A DNA stretch of 64,000 nucleotides from CBFDBF01 sp050287965. GTDB taxonomy: Bacteria > Pseudomonadota > Gammaproteobacteria > Chromatiales > Chromatiaceae. The stretch is from assembly GCA_050287965.1 (NCBI GenBank), contig JBNKCX010000015.1, positions 1-64,000 of the forward strand, written 5' to 3'. This document shows positions 17,140-26,198 of this stretch, one piece after another; the first letter of the stretch is position 1; each line of letters opens with the position of its first letter. Under the pieces are notes generated by a model. The model was not told where the DNA came from. It was given only the letters and a program-made list of their open reading frames with translations, and did not search any database. The position numbers and the translations under genes were made by a program.

Positions 17140-18321
17140 ATGGGGAAAATACTAATCAGAGAGACGGCCGGGGCCCGGGCGGTGCCGTTTCTGCGCGGTA
17201 TTCTCACCCGTTCTCTGCAGGAGGCGGGCTTTGCCTTTGACGACGCTTATCGTGTCGCCTCGGAGGTCCGCTCCGAGCTCTCCGGATCGGAGGAGGATCG
17301 GGAGATACTGGGTATGGATCTGCGGGCCATCGTCGGGGAGCACCTGCGTGTTCGCTACGGAAATGAGGCGGCGCAGCGCTATCTCACCTATGCCGCTTCT
17401 CCGGCACCTATTTACGTGGAGTACGAGAACGGCAGGCGCACCCCGTTCTCCAGGGCGCAGCACCAGCATTTTCTCGAGCCCTGCTGTCTCTCCTCCGAGG
17501 AGTCCTCCGCCGTTACCGCCGAAGTCTATGAATATCTGCTGAAGACGGGGGTCAACGAGATCCCTTCCTCGGAACTGCGTGACGTTACCTGTAGGTATCT
17601 TGAACAGAGGATTGATACCACTGCGGTTCAGCGTTATCTCAAATGGAGCCGCTTCTTTCACAGTAACAGGCCGCTTCTGGTGTTGGTCGGGGGGACTGCG
17701 GGCTGCGGGAAGAGCACCATTTCCACCGAATTGGCCCACCGACTTGATATCGTGCGTATCCAGTCCACCGACATGTTACGCGAAGTCATGCGTATGATGA
17801 TGCCGAAGCGTCTGCTGCCGGCACTGCACACTTCTTCCTTCCGCGCCTGGGAGGTGTTGCCACAGGGCGGGACGCACCAGCCGGAGTTGGACGAGGTGGT
17901 GGCCAGCGGCTATCAGACCCAGGCGGATATTCTCTCCGTGGCTTGTGAAGGGGCGGTTCAGAGGGCGCTGACGGAACGGGTTTCTCTCATACTGGAGGGT
18001 GTTCATATCTACCCGCCCCTGTTGAAAAAGCTGCCCCCACTGGAGGATGCGGTAATCGTACCGATTATGCTGGGTATCCTGAACCCGGATGAGTTGCGCA
18101 GTCGCCTGAAGGGAAGGAGTGGACACGCACCGGACCGCCGCAGCAAGCGTTACCTGAAACATTTCGACTGTATCTGGCGTCTGCAGTCGTTCCTGTTGTC
18201 GGAGGCGGATAAGGCGGGGGTCCCCATTATCCTCAATGACAACAAAGAGGCCGCCATGCGGGAAGTGATGAGTACTATCATTGACCGGCTCGAGGATGAA
18301 GATACGGGGGGGATATCCTGA
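17140..18321 (+). CDS. 2-phosphoglycerate-kinase-like protein with N-terminal ATP-cone
   Basis: The 393-residue soluble protein has an ATP-cone domain (about residues 1-90; KILIRETAGARAVPFLRGIL) and, after a linker, a P-loop kinase domain with Walker A GGTAGCGKST (about 184-193). It continues TDMLREVMR, LILEGVHIYPPLL and NDNKEAAMREVM, as in archaeal 2-phosphoglycerate kinases, which make 2,3-bisphosphoglycerate. Plant LPA1 proteins of phytate metabolism belong to the same family. It is divergent from pstS across a Pho box and followed by an archaeal-type phosphoglycerate mutase. The substrate is inferred from family and context. Confidence 0.82.
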   Translation: MGKILIRETAGARAVPFLRGILTRSLQEAGFAFDDAYRVASEVRSELSGSEEDREILGMDLRAIVGEHLRVRYGNEAAQRYLTYAASPAPIYVEYENGRRTPFSRAQHQHFLEPCCLSSEESSAVTAEVYEYLLKTGVNEIPSSELRDVTCRYLEQRIDTTAVQRYLKWSRFFHSNRPLLVLVGGTAGCGKSTISTELAHRLDIVRIQSTDMLREVMRMMMPKRLLPALHTSSFRAWEVLPQGGTHQPELDEVVASGYQTQADILSVACEGAVQRALTERVSLILEGVHIYPPLLKKLPPLEDAVIVPIMLGILNPDELRSRLKGRSGHAPDRRSKRYLKHFDCIWRLQSFLLSEADKAGVPIILNDNKEAAMREVMSTIIDRLEDEDTGGIS

Positions 18322-18369
18322 TATGCGCGGTGCGCTTCTCTCGTCACCGGTTTCCCCGGGAGATACGAA

Positions 18370-19644
18370 TTGACACCGCTTCGCAAGGGGCTGTTCATTA
18401 TTCTGGACGGGCTCGGAGATCGGCCCTGTCCGCAGTTGAATGGTCTGACACCGTTGGAAGCGGCGCACACCCCCCACCTGGACCGGTTGGCCGGGAAGGG
18501 GCTCTGCGGTTTTATGGACCCCCTGTTCCCGGGGGTTGTGGTGGGGACCCATACCGGGACCGCGCTACTGATGGGGCTTCCGATGCAGCAGGTGGAGTTG
18601 CTGGCCAGGGGGCCGGTGGAGGCCGCGGGTATAGGTGTACCCCTGCAGCCTGGAGATGTGGCTATCCGCTGCAATTTTGCCACCCTCGAGGAGAGCGGCG
18701 GGCAAATGTTCGTCACCGACAGAAGGGCGGGACGTATCAGCGAAGGGACGGAGGAGCTGGCCGCATTACTGCGCGACATTGAGGTAGGGAACGGGATAAG
18801 TTGTTCCCTGTTTCCTGCCACTCAGCATCGTGCGGTATTACAGCTGACCGGTTATAACCTGTCGGCAGCGATAACCGATACCGATCCAGGTACCACGTTG
18901 CTACCCGCGCCGGTACCGGAGTGTCAAGCCCTTGAATCTGAGGATGAGCAGGCGCAACTGACGGCACAAGCGGTCAACCGGTTTTTAAAAATCGCCCACG
19001 AACGTCTTGGCGAGGCGGAACTGAACGGGATTCGTCAACAGCAGGGACTGCCCAGCGCGAACGGGATTATTACCCGGGGGGCCGGCAAGCTGGAGCGGCT
19101 GAACTCCATCGTTAATCACTATCGGGTCAAGACCGCGGTTGTGGCAGGCGAGGGAACGGTGCTCGGATTGGCGCAGATCTTCGGTTACACCGGCAGGGGA
19201 GATCACTCCTTTACCGCTCTTCCGGATACCGATCTCAGGGCCAAGGTCGCGGCTACCCTGGAGATGTCGTTGCAACATGATTTGGTATTTCTTCATATAA
19301 AGGGTCCTGATATTTCCGCTCATGACAAAAAACCGGAAGAAAAAATGAGGTTGCTCGAACGGATCGACTCCGAGCTGGAGCTTCTGTTCCAGGAAGATAT
19401 GGTTATAACGGTGACAGGTGATCATTCGACCGATTCCAGCACGGGGGGGCATTGCGGTGATCCTGTGCCGGCGGTTCTTTATCATCCGCGGGGCAGACGG
19501 GACTCCTGTTCCGTATTCAGTGAGACCGGCTGCATACATGGGGGGCTGGGGAGGATTTTATCCACGGGATTGCTGTTTAGTACCCTGGATGCAATGGATG
19601 TACTGCATCAGTTCAAAAGAAATGAATTTCCCCTTATCTACTGA
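18370..19644 (+). CDS. apgM: Archaeal-type cofactor-independent phosphoglycerate mutase
   Basis: The 424-residue protein belongs to the alkaline-phosphatase-like aPGAM family, which interconverts 3- and 2-phosphoglycerate. Metal-site motifs are LFIILDGLGDRP at the N-terminus, HIKGPDISAHDKKPEEK, TGDHSTDSSTGGHCGDPVP and CIHGGLGRI. The nucleophile region, PGSDTAH in typical aPGAMs as I recall them, reads VVGTHTGTALLMG here, so Thr may replace Ser and His may replace Asp. The start is TTG 18370, preceded by CCGGGAGATACGAA. It lies 48 bases after the 2-phosphoglycerate-kinase-like gene, likely one operon. Confidence 0.85.
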   Translation: MTPLRKGLFIILDGLGDRPCPQLNGLTPLEAAHTPHLDRLAGKGLCGFMDPLFPGVVVGTHTGTALLMGLPMQQVELLARGPVEAAGIGVPLQPGDVAIRCNFATLEESGGQMFVTDRRAGRISEGTEELAALLRDIEVGNGISCSLFPATQHRAVLQLTGYNLSAAITDTDPGTTLLPAPVPECQALESEDEQAQLTAQAVNRFLKIAHERLGEAELNGIRQQQGLPSANGIITRGAGKLERLNSIVNHYRVKTAVVAGEGTVLGLAQIFGYTGRGDHSFTALPDTDLRAKVAATLEMSLQHDLVFLHIKGPDISAHDKKPEEKMRLLERIDSELELLFQEDMVITVTGDHSTDSSTGGHCGDPVPAVLYHPRGRRDSCSVFSETGCIHGGLGRILSTGLLFSTLDAMDVLHQFKRNEFPLIY

Positions 19645-19846
19645 AGGAATAAATTCTACGGGGAACAGAAAGTGGAGTGCTTCATTGTCCCACCTCCAAC
19701 AAGGGCCACGGTATTCTTGTTTGGGTTGGCAATAGTCCGGGCATGATGATGCCTGTTTTTCTAAACATTGTCATAAACACATTCTGCGCAGGCGGGTTGC
19801 CGTCCTGTTCAGAAAAGATATAGCAACAATCAGGGCGGGATAGTAC

Positions 19847-21415
19847 GTGGAACTTAAAAACATTAGTCAAATAGAGGATGCAACCAGTTTCAGTAGACGG
19901 GAACTGTTCAGGTTCGGCATCGCCATGCTTTTTATAGTCGGGGTCATGCTGTTTGCAGGTATGCGCGGAGATGGTGGCCAGGGAAGCGTCCTGCTTGTTG
20001 TTGCGGCGATGATTGGCGGGTATATGGCCATGAATATCGGCGCCAACGATGTTGCCAATAATGTAGGGCCCGCGGTCGGATCCAAGGCCCTTACTCTGGT
20101 GGGGGCTATTATCATCGCCGCGATCTTTGAGGCGTCAGGCGCGCTGATCGCCGGAGGCGATGTGGTGGGTACGATCAAGAAAGGGATTATCGATCCGGCG
20201 AATGTAACCGGTGCCGATTCTTTTGTCTGGTTGATGATGGCCGCTCTTCTCGCGGGTGCCATCTGGTTGAATATCGCCACCGCTTTAGGGGCGCCGGTCT
20301 CCACCACCCACTCTATCGTTGGGGGTGTGCTGGGTGCCGGGGTGGCGGCCGGCGGCTGGAGTGCCGCTAACTGGGACAAAATGGGTGCAATCGTATCCAG
20401 TTGGGTGATCTCGCCGGTCCTGGGCGGCCTGATTGCGGCGGCTTTTCTGTATTTGATAAAGCGTACCATCACTTATCGGAGCGACATGATAGCCGCTGCA
20501 AAACAGATGGTGCCGCTGCTGGTTGCGATTATGGCATGGGCGTTTGGAACTTACCTGATCCTTAAGGGCCTGAAGCAGGTCTGGAAGATGGATTTCTGGT
20601 CCTCGGTGTTCATAGGATTAATAGCCGCGGCTATGGTCTATCTCATAGTAAGGCCGCTGATCGCTAAAGTGGCGGGGCGGCTTACGAACGATAAGCAGAG
20701 CATCAACCGATTGTTTACCGTTCCCCTTGTATTTGCCGCAGCGCTGCTGAGTTTCGCTCACGGTGCAAATGATGTCGCTAATGCGGTAGGCCCTCTTGCC
20801 GCCATCAACGACGCTATCCTGAGAGGGGTTGTGACGAGCAAGGCATCCATACCGCTCTGGGTCATGATGGTGGGTGCGCTGGGTATCGCTATAGGGCTGG
20901 CGTTATACGGGCCCAAGCTGATTCGAACCGTAGGTTCCGAGATTACCGAACTGGACCAGATGCGATCTTTCTGTATCGCCATGGCCGCCGCTATCACCGT
21001 CATTATCGCAAGTCAGCTCGGTCTGCCGGTCAGCTCCACGCATATCGCTGTAGGGGGCGTTTTCGGGGTCGGTTTTCTGCGGGAATATCTGAAAACCAGT
21101 TACGCCAAGATGATTGAGGAGATAAAGCACCACCACCGGGATCAGGATGAAGCTGTGATTGAAGAATTCCTTATCGAGTTCAAGAAAGCGTCTATTGTTG
21201 AGAAAAGCGTTATGTTGCAGCAACTGAAGGAAGATTCCGCAAAGGCGCATTTGACCAAGAAAGAGCGAAAGGGATTGCGCAAGGTCTATCGCCACGAGCT
21301 GGTAAAGAGGTCGGCATTGTTGAGGATCGCCGCGGCCTGGGTTGTAACCGTTCCCGTTTCCGGTGTTATGGCGGCGCTGCTTTATTTTATGATTCGCGGT
21401 TTTATGTTGCCCTGA
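19847..21415 (+). CDS. pit: Low-affinity phosphate (Pit-type) transporter
   Basis: The 522-residue polytopic inner-membrane PHO4-family carrier couples phosphate entry to protons or cations. Both duplicated signatures are visible: GANDVANNVGPAVGSKAL and GANDVANAVGPLAAI, each followed by PVSTTHSIVGG and PVSSTHIAVGG. A cytoplasmic charged stretch of about 90 residues (from the EYLKTSYAKMIEEIKHHHRD segment) precedes the last helix. The start is GTG 19847 after AGGGCGGGA. About 200 bases separate it from apgM; TTGTCATAAACACATTCT at 19769-19786 resembles only half of a Pho box. Confidence 0.93.
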   Translation: MELKNISQIEDATSFSRRELFRFGIAMLFIVGVMLFAGMRGDGGQGSVLLVVAAMIGGYMAMNIGANDVANNVGPAVGSKALTLVGAIIIAAIFEASGALIAGGDVVGTIKKGIIDPANVTGADSFVWLMMAALLAGAIWLNIATALGAPVSTTHSIVGGVLGAGVAAGGWSAANWDKMGAIVSSWVISPVLGGLIAAAFLYLIKRTITYRSDMIAAAKQMVPLLVAIMAWAFGTYLILKGLKQVWKMDFWSSVFIGLIAAAMVYLIVRPLIAKVAGRLTNDKQSINRLFTVPLVFAAALLSFAHGANDVANAVGPLAAINDAILRGVVTSKASIPLWVMMVGALGIAIGLALYGPKLIRTVGSEITELDQMRSFCIAMAAAITVIIASQLGLPVSSTHIAVGGVFGVGFLREYLKTSYAKMIEEIKHHHRDQDEAVIEEFLIEFKKASIVEKSVMLQQLKEDSAKAHLTKKERKGLRKVYRHELVKRSALLRIAAAWVVTVPVSGVMAALLYFMIRGFMLP

Positions 21416-21570
21416 CACGGCAAGAACACGCTATAGACCGTCTACCGGTACCATGCGCCGGCATTTCCGGCGAATAAGGGCGCCGGTTGGGTATGTCGTC
21501 CCAGGCCTCAGGGACTTTCAACTGCCTCTGGACGGGCTATTCTTGGAGTAATGGACTCCAGGATTAGACT

Positions 21571-22050
21571 ATGGCGATAGAACAGAAGAAGCGGCCGCTG
21601 CTGGTGCCGGTGGATTTTTCCAGGCACTCCGAAGCGGCCTTGCTGGAAGCGTGCAGATTGGCGGAATGCATGGATGCGCCCCTGGTTGTACTTCACGTGG
21701 TCCATGATCCCGAAGATATGCCGGGTTATTACACCCGCGTCACTAAGAAAAAGGATCTCCTGCGAATTGAAGATGCTGCAGCCGAGATGTTTGATTCTTT
21801 CCTGAAGACGGTCGCCAAAAATAATCCTGACTGCAAGCAGCTTAAAAAACTGGATACCATGATAGTTGTGGGGTTGCCTGTCACCCGAATCCTGGAAGTG
21901 GCGGAGAAGATAGACGCGCGGATGGTGGTAATGGGTAGTCAGGGTCGAAGCGGATTTCAGCATATGGTGCTGGGATCAAAGGCGGAACGTGTCGCGCAGC
22001 TTTGTGCGGTGCCTGTGACCATAGTCAAATCGGAGAGTGATGTTGAGTAA
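21571..22050 (+). CDS. Universal stress protein (UspA family)
   Basis: A 159-residue single-domain Usp. The N-terminal LLVPVDFSRHSEAAL and the ATP-binding motif GSQGRSGFQHMVLGSKAERV (G-2x-G-9x-G-S) are present, so it is of the nucleotide-binding type. It sits between the Pit and Na/Pi transporters, and its 3' end overlaps the next gene by 14 bases. A role in phosphate or energy stress is suggested by context only. Confidence 0.92.
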   Translation: MAIEQKKRPLLVPVDFSRHSEAALLEACRLAECMDAPLVVLHVVHDPEDMPGYYTRVTKKKDLLRIEDAAAEMFDSFLKTVAKNNPDCKQLKKLDTMIVVGLPVTRILEVAEKIDARMVVMGSQGRSGFQHMVLGSKAERVAQLCAVPVTIVKSESDVE

Positions 22051-23935
22051 AGGTGGTGGTGCGTCGTCGTCCAGCGGACTCGGGACCATCAATCGGGGGG
22101 GCTGGTATTCGCTGTTGTTGATAGCGGGGGTGACCGCATTGCTGATGACTTCGCCGGTACTGGCGGATTCCACGGTGAACGTACCCATTGAGTGGGGTGT
22201 GATGGGTATGAAGATGTTCGGTGGGTTGGCTCTGTTCCTGTTCGGTATGGAGCAGATGGCGGATGCGCTCAAGGCGGTTGCCGGGGAACGAATGAAGACG
22301 ATCCTTGCCAAGCTGACGGCTAACCGGATTATGGGGGCCGCAACCGGCGCCCTGGTGACCGCGGTCATTCAGTCCTCTTCCGTAACCACGGTCCTGGTAG
22401 TGGGTTTCATTACGGCCGGACTGATGTCCCTGTCCCAGTCCGTGGGGATCATCATGGGGGCCAATATCGGCACCACCATAACCGCGCAGATCGTCGCCTT
22501 TAAGGTAACCAAAGGGGCGTTACTCATGATAGGCGTCGGCTTCAGCATGTTGTTTCTTTCCAGGAGGGAGAAGATAAAGCAGTATGGGGGCATGCTCATG
22601 GGATTGGGTCTGGTTTTCTTTGGAATGAGCGTTATGAGCGACGCCATGGAGCCCCTGCGCAGCTACCAGCCCTTTCTGGACCTGATGATTCGCATGGAGA
22701 ACCCCCTGATCGGGATCATGATTGCCGCGGTTTTCACCGGCCTGATCCAGTCTTCCTCGGCGGCAACCGCTATCGTCATCGTAATGGCGGGTCAGGGTTT
22801 TATTACTCTGCCGGCGGGTATCGCCCTGGCCTTTGGTGCGAACATCGGCACCTGTGTAACCGCCATGCTGGCTTCCATAGGCAAGCCGCGGGAGGCGGTG
22901 CGGGCGGCTTTGGTGCATGTTATTTTCAATGTCGCCGGCGTGTTGCTGTGGGTGATGTTTATCGACCAGCTGGCGCAATTGGTCACCTGGCTTTCTCCCT
23001 CTCATCCGGAACTGACGGGCATTGAGCGACTGGGGGCGGAAACGCCGAGGCAGATCGCCAATGCTCATACCATATTTAACGTCGCGAATATGCTCGTCTT
23101 TATCTGGTTTACCACCTACATAGCACGCCTGGTTGAAACCTTGGTGCCGGATATTCCACTGGGGGAGGAAGGTTTTGTAGTAAAGGCCAAGTATCTTGAT
23201 AAGGAGTTATTGACCACGCCCTCGCTCGCTATTGATCGGGTACGGCTGGAAATGCTGCATATGGGGGAACGGGTGGACGAGATGCTGAATCGGATCATGC
23301 CGGCCATTCTTACCGGTAACAAGGTGACGCTGAAGGAGATAAAGGATCTGGATGACGAGGTTGATATCCTCTATGGACAGATCGTGGAATACCTGGGGAA
23401 GATAAGCAGGCAGTCGCTGACCGACCTCCAGACCAGGGAATTTTTGAAGCTGATGGAGGCGGCCGGGGATATCGAAAATATCGGGGACATCATAGAAACC
23501 AATCTCGTTTCCCTCGGAATCAGCCGTATAGATGCAGGGGTATCGATAAGCGTGCCGACGCGTGAAGTGCTCATCGGGTTCCATAAGGTTGTGAAAAAGG
23601 CGTTCCGTGTGGCCGTGCAGGCGGTTTCGCAGCACAACGTGGAAGCGGCGCAGGCGGTGATATCCATGAAGAATGAGATTTCCGCGCTGGCGGACTCCGC
23701 GGCGACGCATCATGCGGCGCGCCTGGTGGCGGAAGAACCGAAACGTATTCCGACATATACCATCGAGATCGATATCGTCGAAAAGCTGAAGCGAATTTAT
23801 TATTTCGCCAAGCGCATGGCGAAGACGGTGGAACCGGTTGAAGGGGATGGCGGGATGGAAGGCGGCGATGAAAAACAGGCGGACCAGGGGGGGGCGGCCG
23901 ACAGCCCGGAAGAGGCTGATCGAAAAGCCGGATAG
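22037..23935 (+). CDS. Na+/phosphate cotransporter with C-terminal PhoU-like domain
   Basis: The 632-residue protein belongs to the NptA/YjbB family. The inverted-repeat transport core shows the paired QSSSVTTVLVVGFI / QSSSAATAIVIVMAG and GANIGTTITAQI / GANIGTCVTAML motifs. The C-terminal region from about residue 400 is helical and PhoU-like (RLEMLHMGERVDEML, IENIGDIIETNL). A signal-like hydrophobic segment ends VLADSTVNVP near residue 45. The start could be GTG 22037 or the adjacent ATG 22040; both overlap the usp gene. The last 30 residues are charged and low in complexity. Confidence 0.92.
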   Translation: MMLSKGGGASSSSGLGTINRGGWYSLLLIAGVTALLMTSPVLADSTVNVPIEWGVMGMKMFGGLALFLFGMEQMADALKAVAGERMKTILAKLTANRIMGAATGALVTAVIQSSSVTTVLVVGFITAGLMSLSQSVGIIMGANIGTTITAQIVAFKVTKGALLMIGVGFSMLFLSRREKIKQYGGMLMGLGLVFFGMSVMSDAMEPLRSYQPFLDLMIRMENPLIGIMIAAVFTGLIQSSSAATAIVIVMAGQGFITLPAGIALAFGANIGTCVTAMLASIGKPREAVRAALVHVIFNVAGVLLWVMFIDQLAQLVTWLSPSHPELTGIERLGAETPRQIANAHTIFNVANMLVFIWFTTYIARLVETLVPDIPLGEEGFVVKAKYLDKELLTTPSLAIDRVRLEMLHMGERVDEMLNRIMPAILTGNKVTLKEIKDLDDEVDILYGQIVEYLGKISRQSLTDLQTREFLKLMEAAGDIENIGDIIETNLVSLGISRIDAGVSISVPTREVLIGFHKVVKKAFRVAVQAVSQHNVEAAQAVISMKNEISALADSAATHHAARLVAEEPKRIPTYTIEIDIVEKLKRIYYFAKRMAKTVEPVEGDGGMEGGDEKQADQGGAADSPEEADRKAG

Positions 23936-23984
23936 CGCCCTCTGTATCAGGTTAAGGAGTCCCCTGTTTCCAGCCGGGGGAAAT

Positions 23985-24578
23985 TCAGCCTGGGTTCTCT
24001 TCTTCCGGCTGCTCTATCCGCAGATTACTGATATCGGGGATCGGGTACGGCTTCACCGCTGGGCGGCAATCCTCAAGGGTGCCGCTCTGAGCAGGACTGA
24101 CGGTCAGGCTGCTGGTATCGATCTTTGCCGGTGGCGCTTCTCTCGATTCATCAATTATGGTTCCTTCCGGAGCCAGCGCCATATAACTGATATCCGGGAT
24201 CTCCCGAGGTTCTATCTTGGGAGCGCAGTCAATGAGGCTTCCGGTATTCGGAGGCAACAGCGTCAGGGTGCCGTCATCTCTTTCCGCTTCCCGCGTATCG
24301 GATTCGGCGGTGGTCGGGGCGGGAGGTTTTATTGATGCTGTCGCTTCCGCCAGCTTTATATCCACCAGGGCCCCCGCATCGCGGAAAGCTACACGATATC
24401 GGGATGCCTCTTCCTCATCCACGCCGCCCTTTATTTTTACCGGTACACCGGAGAACAGGCGCTCCAACATCCCTTCCTCGGCATTAAACAGCCGGCGGAT
24501 ACGTTCCCGAACCTCGGCCTGATCCTGGTTGTTCAGGATTTTGCCGGAGAAGTAGATATCAAACAGTTGTGCTGGCAT
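23985..24578 (-). CDS. Conserved hypothetical protein with duplicated C-terminal segment
   Basis: The 197-residue protein has no signal peptide. The N-terminal 75 residues (FDIYFSGKIL, then VRERIRRLF, LFSGVPVKIKGGVDEEEASRY, AGALVDI) match a small domain I recall from many gammaproteobacterial hypothetical proteins. The C-terminal half carries a duplicated unit: TLLPPNTGSLIDCAPKIEP + EIPDIS, then TVSPAQSGTLEDCRPAVKP + PIPDIS. Each unit has one Cys. Function unknown. It converges with the Na/Pi transporter gene. Confidence 0.8.
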   Translation of the reverse strand: MPAQLFDIYFSGKILNNQDQAEVRERIRRLFNAEEGMLERLFSGVPVKIKGGVDEEEASRYRVAFRDAGALVDIKLAEATASIKPPAPTTAESDTREAERDDGTLTLLPPNTGSLIDCAPKIEPREIPDISYMALAPEGTIIDESREAPPAKIDTSSLTVSPAQSGTLEDCRPAVKPYPIPDISNLRIEQPEEENPG

Positions 24579-24694
24579 GGTTTGAAAGGTCTTCTAAATC
24601 CGTCCTCATAGGTAAGGATAGTCTATGCGGGGTTTCTTGGTTACCGCCAACTCCTGCTGCCTGCAGGAAGGCCGGCGTATGTGGTGGAGAGGGG

Positions 24695-25972
24695 CTAAGG
24701 ACGCCGGATTTTACCCATATAGTCTTTTATCATGGCTTGTTCGAATTCCGTATTGGATGAGTACTCAAATCCAAAAATCGGTTTCCAGTACTTGTTATTC
24801 TCCATGCAGAGGTAGAAAAAAGCACCGTCGTGCCAGGCGCCGTCAAAACAGCGATAGACGTGAGAGAAAAGTTCCAGCTTGAGCGGCTCAGGATAGGAAA
24901 ATTTCCCGTCACTTTCCGTCAACTCCATTTTAAGTATCTTACTCCGGAGCTGGCTCTCACGTATCATCTTAATTACCGGCCTGGTATAGGTCAGGGTACC
25001 GAGGGAAATCATGGCTACCTCAGAGGGGCTGAAGGTATCCTGTACCGATTTTACCACTCCGGCATAGTCCTGCTTCCACCCCGCATAATGAACGATGGGA
25101 TGAAAGTGGAAGCCGATGATTACGCCTTTGTCCGCCAGCGCCCTGGCGGATGCGATGCGTTTCTCCAAAGAAGCGGTTCCCGGTTCCTCGTTCCGGATGA
25201 TGACCGGCGTATTAAGTGACCAGGTACAGATGAGATTGGGGGGCAGATCGGTCTTGCTGAGATGAGCTATGTTCCCGGATTTTGTCTTCAGTTCGAGGAT
25301 GACATTGGGGTGATTGCGGGCGAATTCGATCAATGCATCCAATACGCCGTGGCTGTTCCCCCACATCAGGGAGTCGGAGGATTGGCCGGTCCCGATGTGG
25401 TAGATACGGCCCGGATCCAGCTTCAGAGTGGCTAGCTTTTCACCGAAACGGTCATCGAAAAAGACCCGGTTATCACTGAAAAAAGACTGGATACTGCAGT
25501 AGCTGCAGCCGTAACCGCAGTTGTCCACTGCATCCAGGGTCATAAGGTTGCAGCAACGGGTTTTTACCGATGCTACCGGGCAATATCCAAGCCCCAGGCC
25601 GTTCTTGGTCCGCAGAACGGCCTCGGCGCCCGGTTTCCCCAAAGATTCTCCAGGGGTGGGCCGGGCATAGCTGTTTGCTTCAGATCGTCTGTTCTCCCAG
25701 CAGGCGGAAACGGCCTCCAGCACCCGTTTTTTGGCGTCCCGTCCGGTCTCGCTGGAATCTGCTAAGGAAGGCCACAATTCGATGATCGATCCTTCACCCC
25801 ACATATTGAGGTCCAGGGCCATCTCGGTCAGCTTCCTCAGGTCCTGGAGGGTGAAGCGGAAGCGATGCGCCTGTTGCCGCAGAAAAGACCGCTGGTCTGC
25901 CGGTAAAAGGCGAAACGGGATCTGCTCCGAGATAAGGGCGAATTTTGCGGCGTAGGATTCGGAACGATTCAT
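24695..25972 (-). CDS. SplB-like radical SAM protein (DNA photoproduct lyase family)
   Basis: The 425-residue protein carries the radical SAM motif CGYGCSYC (Cys152, Cys156, Cys159), with an upstream CC pair at 140-141. SPASM-like extra clusters are not seen. Segments such as IYHIGTGQSSDSLMW, VILELKTKSGNIAHL and FHFHPIVHYAGWKQDY resemble the spore photoproduct lyase / COG1533 group of DNA repair photolyases in a non-spore-former. Its substrate cannot be read from the sequence. It stands alone and is divergent from the chemoreceptor. Confidence 0.85.
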   Translation of the reverse strand: MNRSESYAAKFALISEQIPFRLLPADQRSFLRQQAHRFRFTLQDLRKLTEMALDLNMWGEGSIIELWPSLADSSETGRDAKKRVLEAVSACWENRRSEANSYARPTPGESLGKPGAEAVLRTKNGLGLGYCPVASVKTRCCNLMTLDAVDNCGYGCSYCSIQSFFSDNRVFFDDRFGEKLATLKLDPGRIYHIGTGQSSDSLMWGNSHGVLDALIEFARNHPNVILELKTKSGNIAHLSKTDLPPNLICTWSLNTPVIIRNEEPGTASLEKRIASARALADKGVIIGFHFHPIVHYAGWKQDYAGVVKSVQDTFSPSEVAMISLGTLTYTRPVIKMIRESQLRSKILKMELTESDGKFSYPEPLKLELFSHVYRCFDGAWHDGAFFYLCMENNKYWKPIFGFEYSSNTEFEQAMIKDYMGKIRRP

Positions 25973-26198
25973 GGGGTATGGCCGGGCTCCAACGAAGATG
26001 GCCCATCAAATATTAAGATCACGTAGTCCGGATTCTATGTTATCTGGGCGATATTTTCTGTTGAATTAGCAGGTTACGCAATCGGTAACAGGGATGCCGT
26101 GGCATTTCTCCCCCCGGATATTCCGGTTAAAGTTTTTTCTCCGTCCGCCGACAATATCCGTGATAAAGACACCCGTTAAAACAAGGTGATAGAAGGTC

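Noticed and set aside
19769..19786. Possible Pho box upstream of pit (TTGTCATAAACACATTCT)
   Set aside because: The first half site is good but the second (ACATTCT) departs strongly from TTGTCAC; not enough to call.
21456..21472. CGCCGG..CCGGCG hairpin after pit as terminator
   Set aside because: Six-base stem without a T run; too weak to call.
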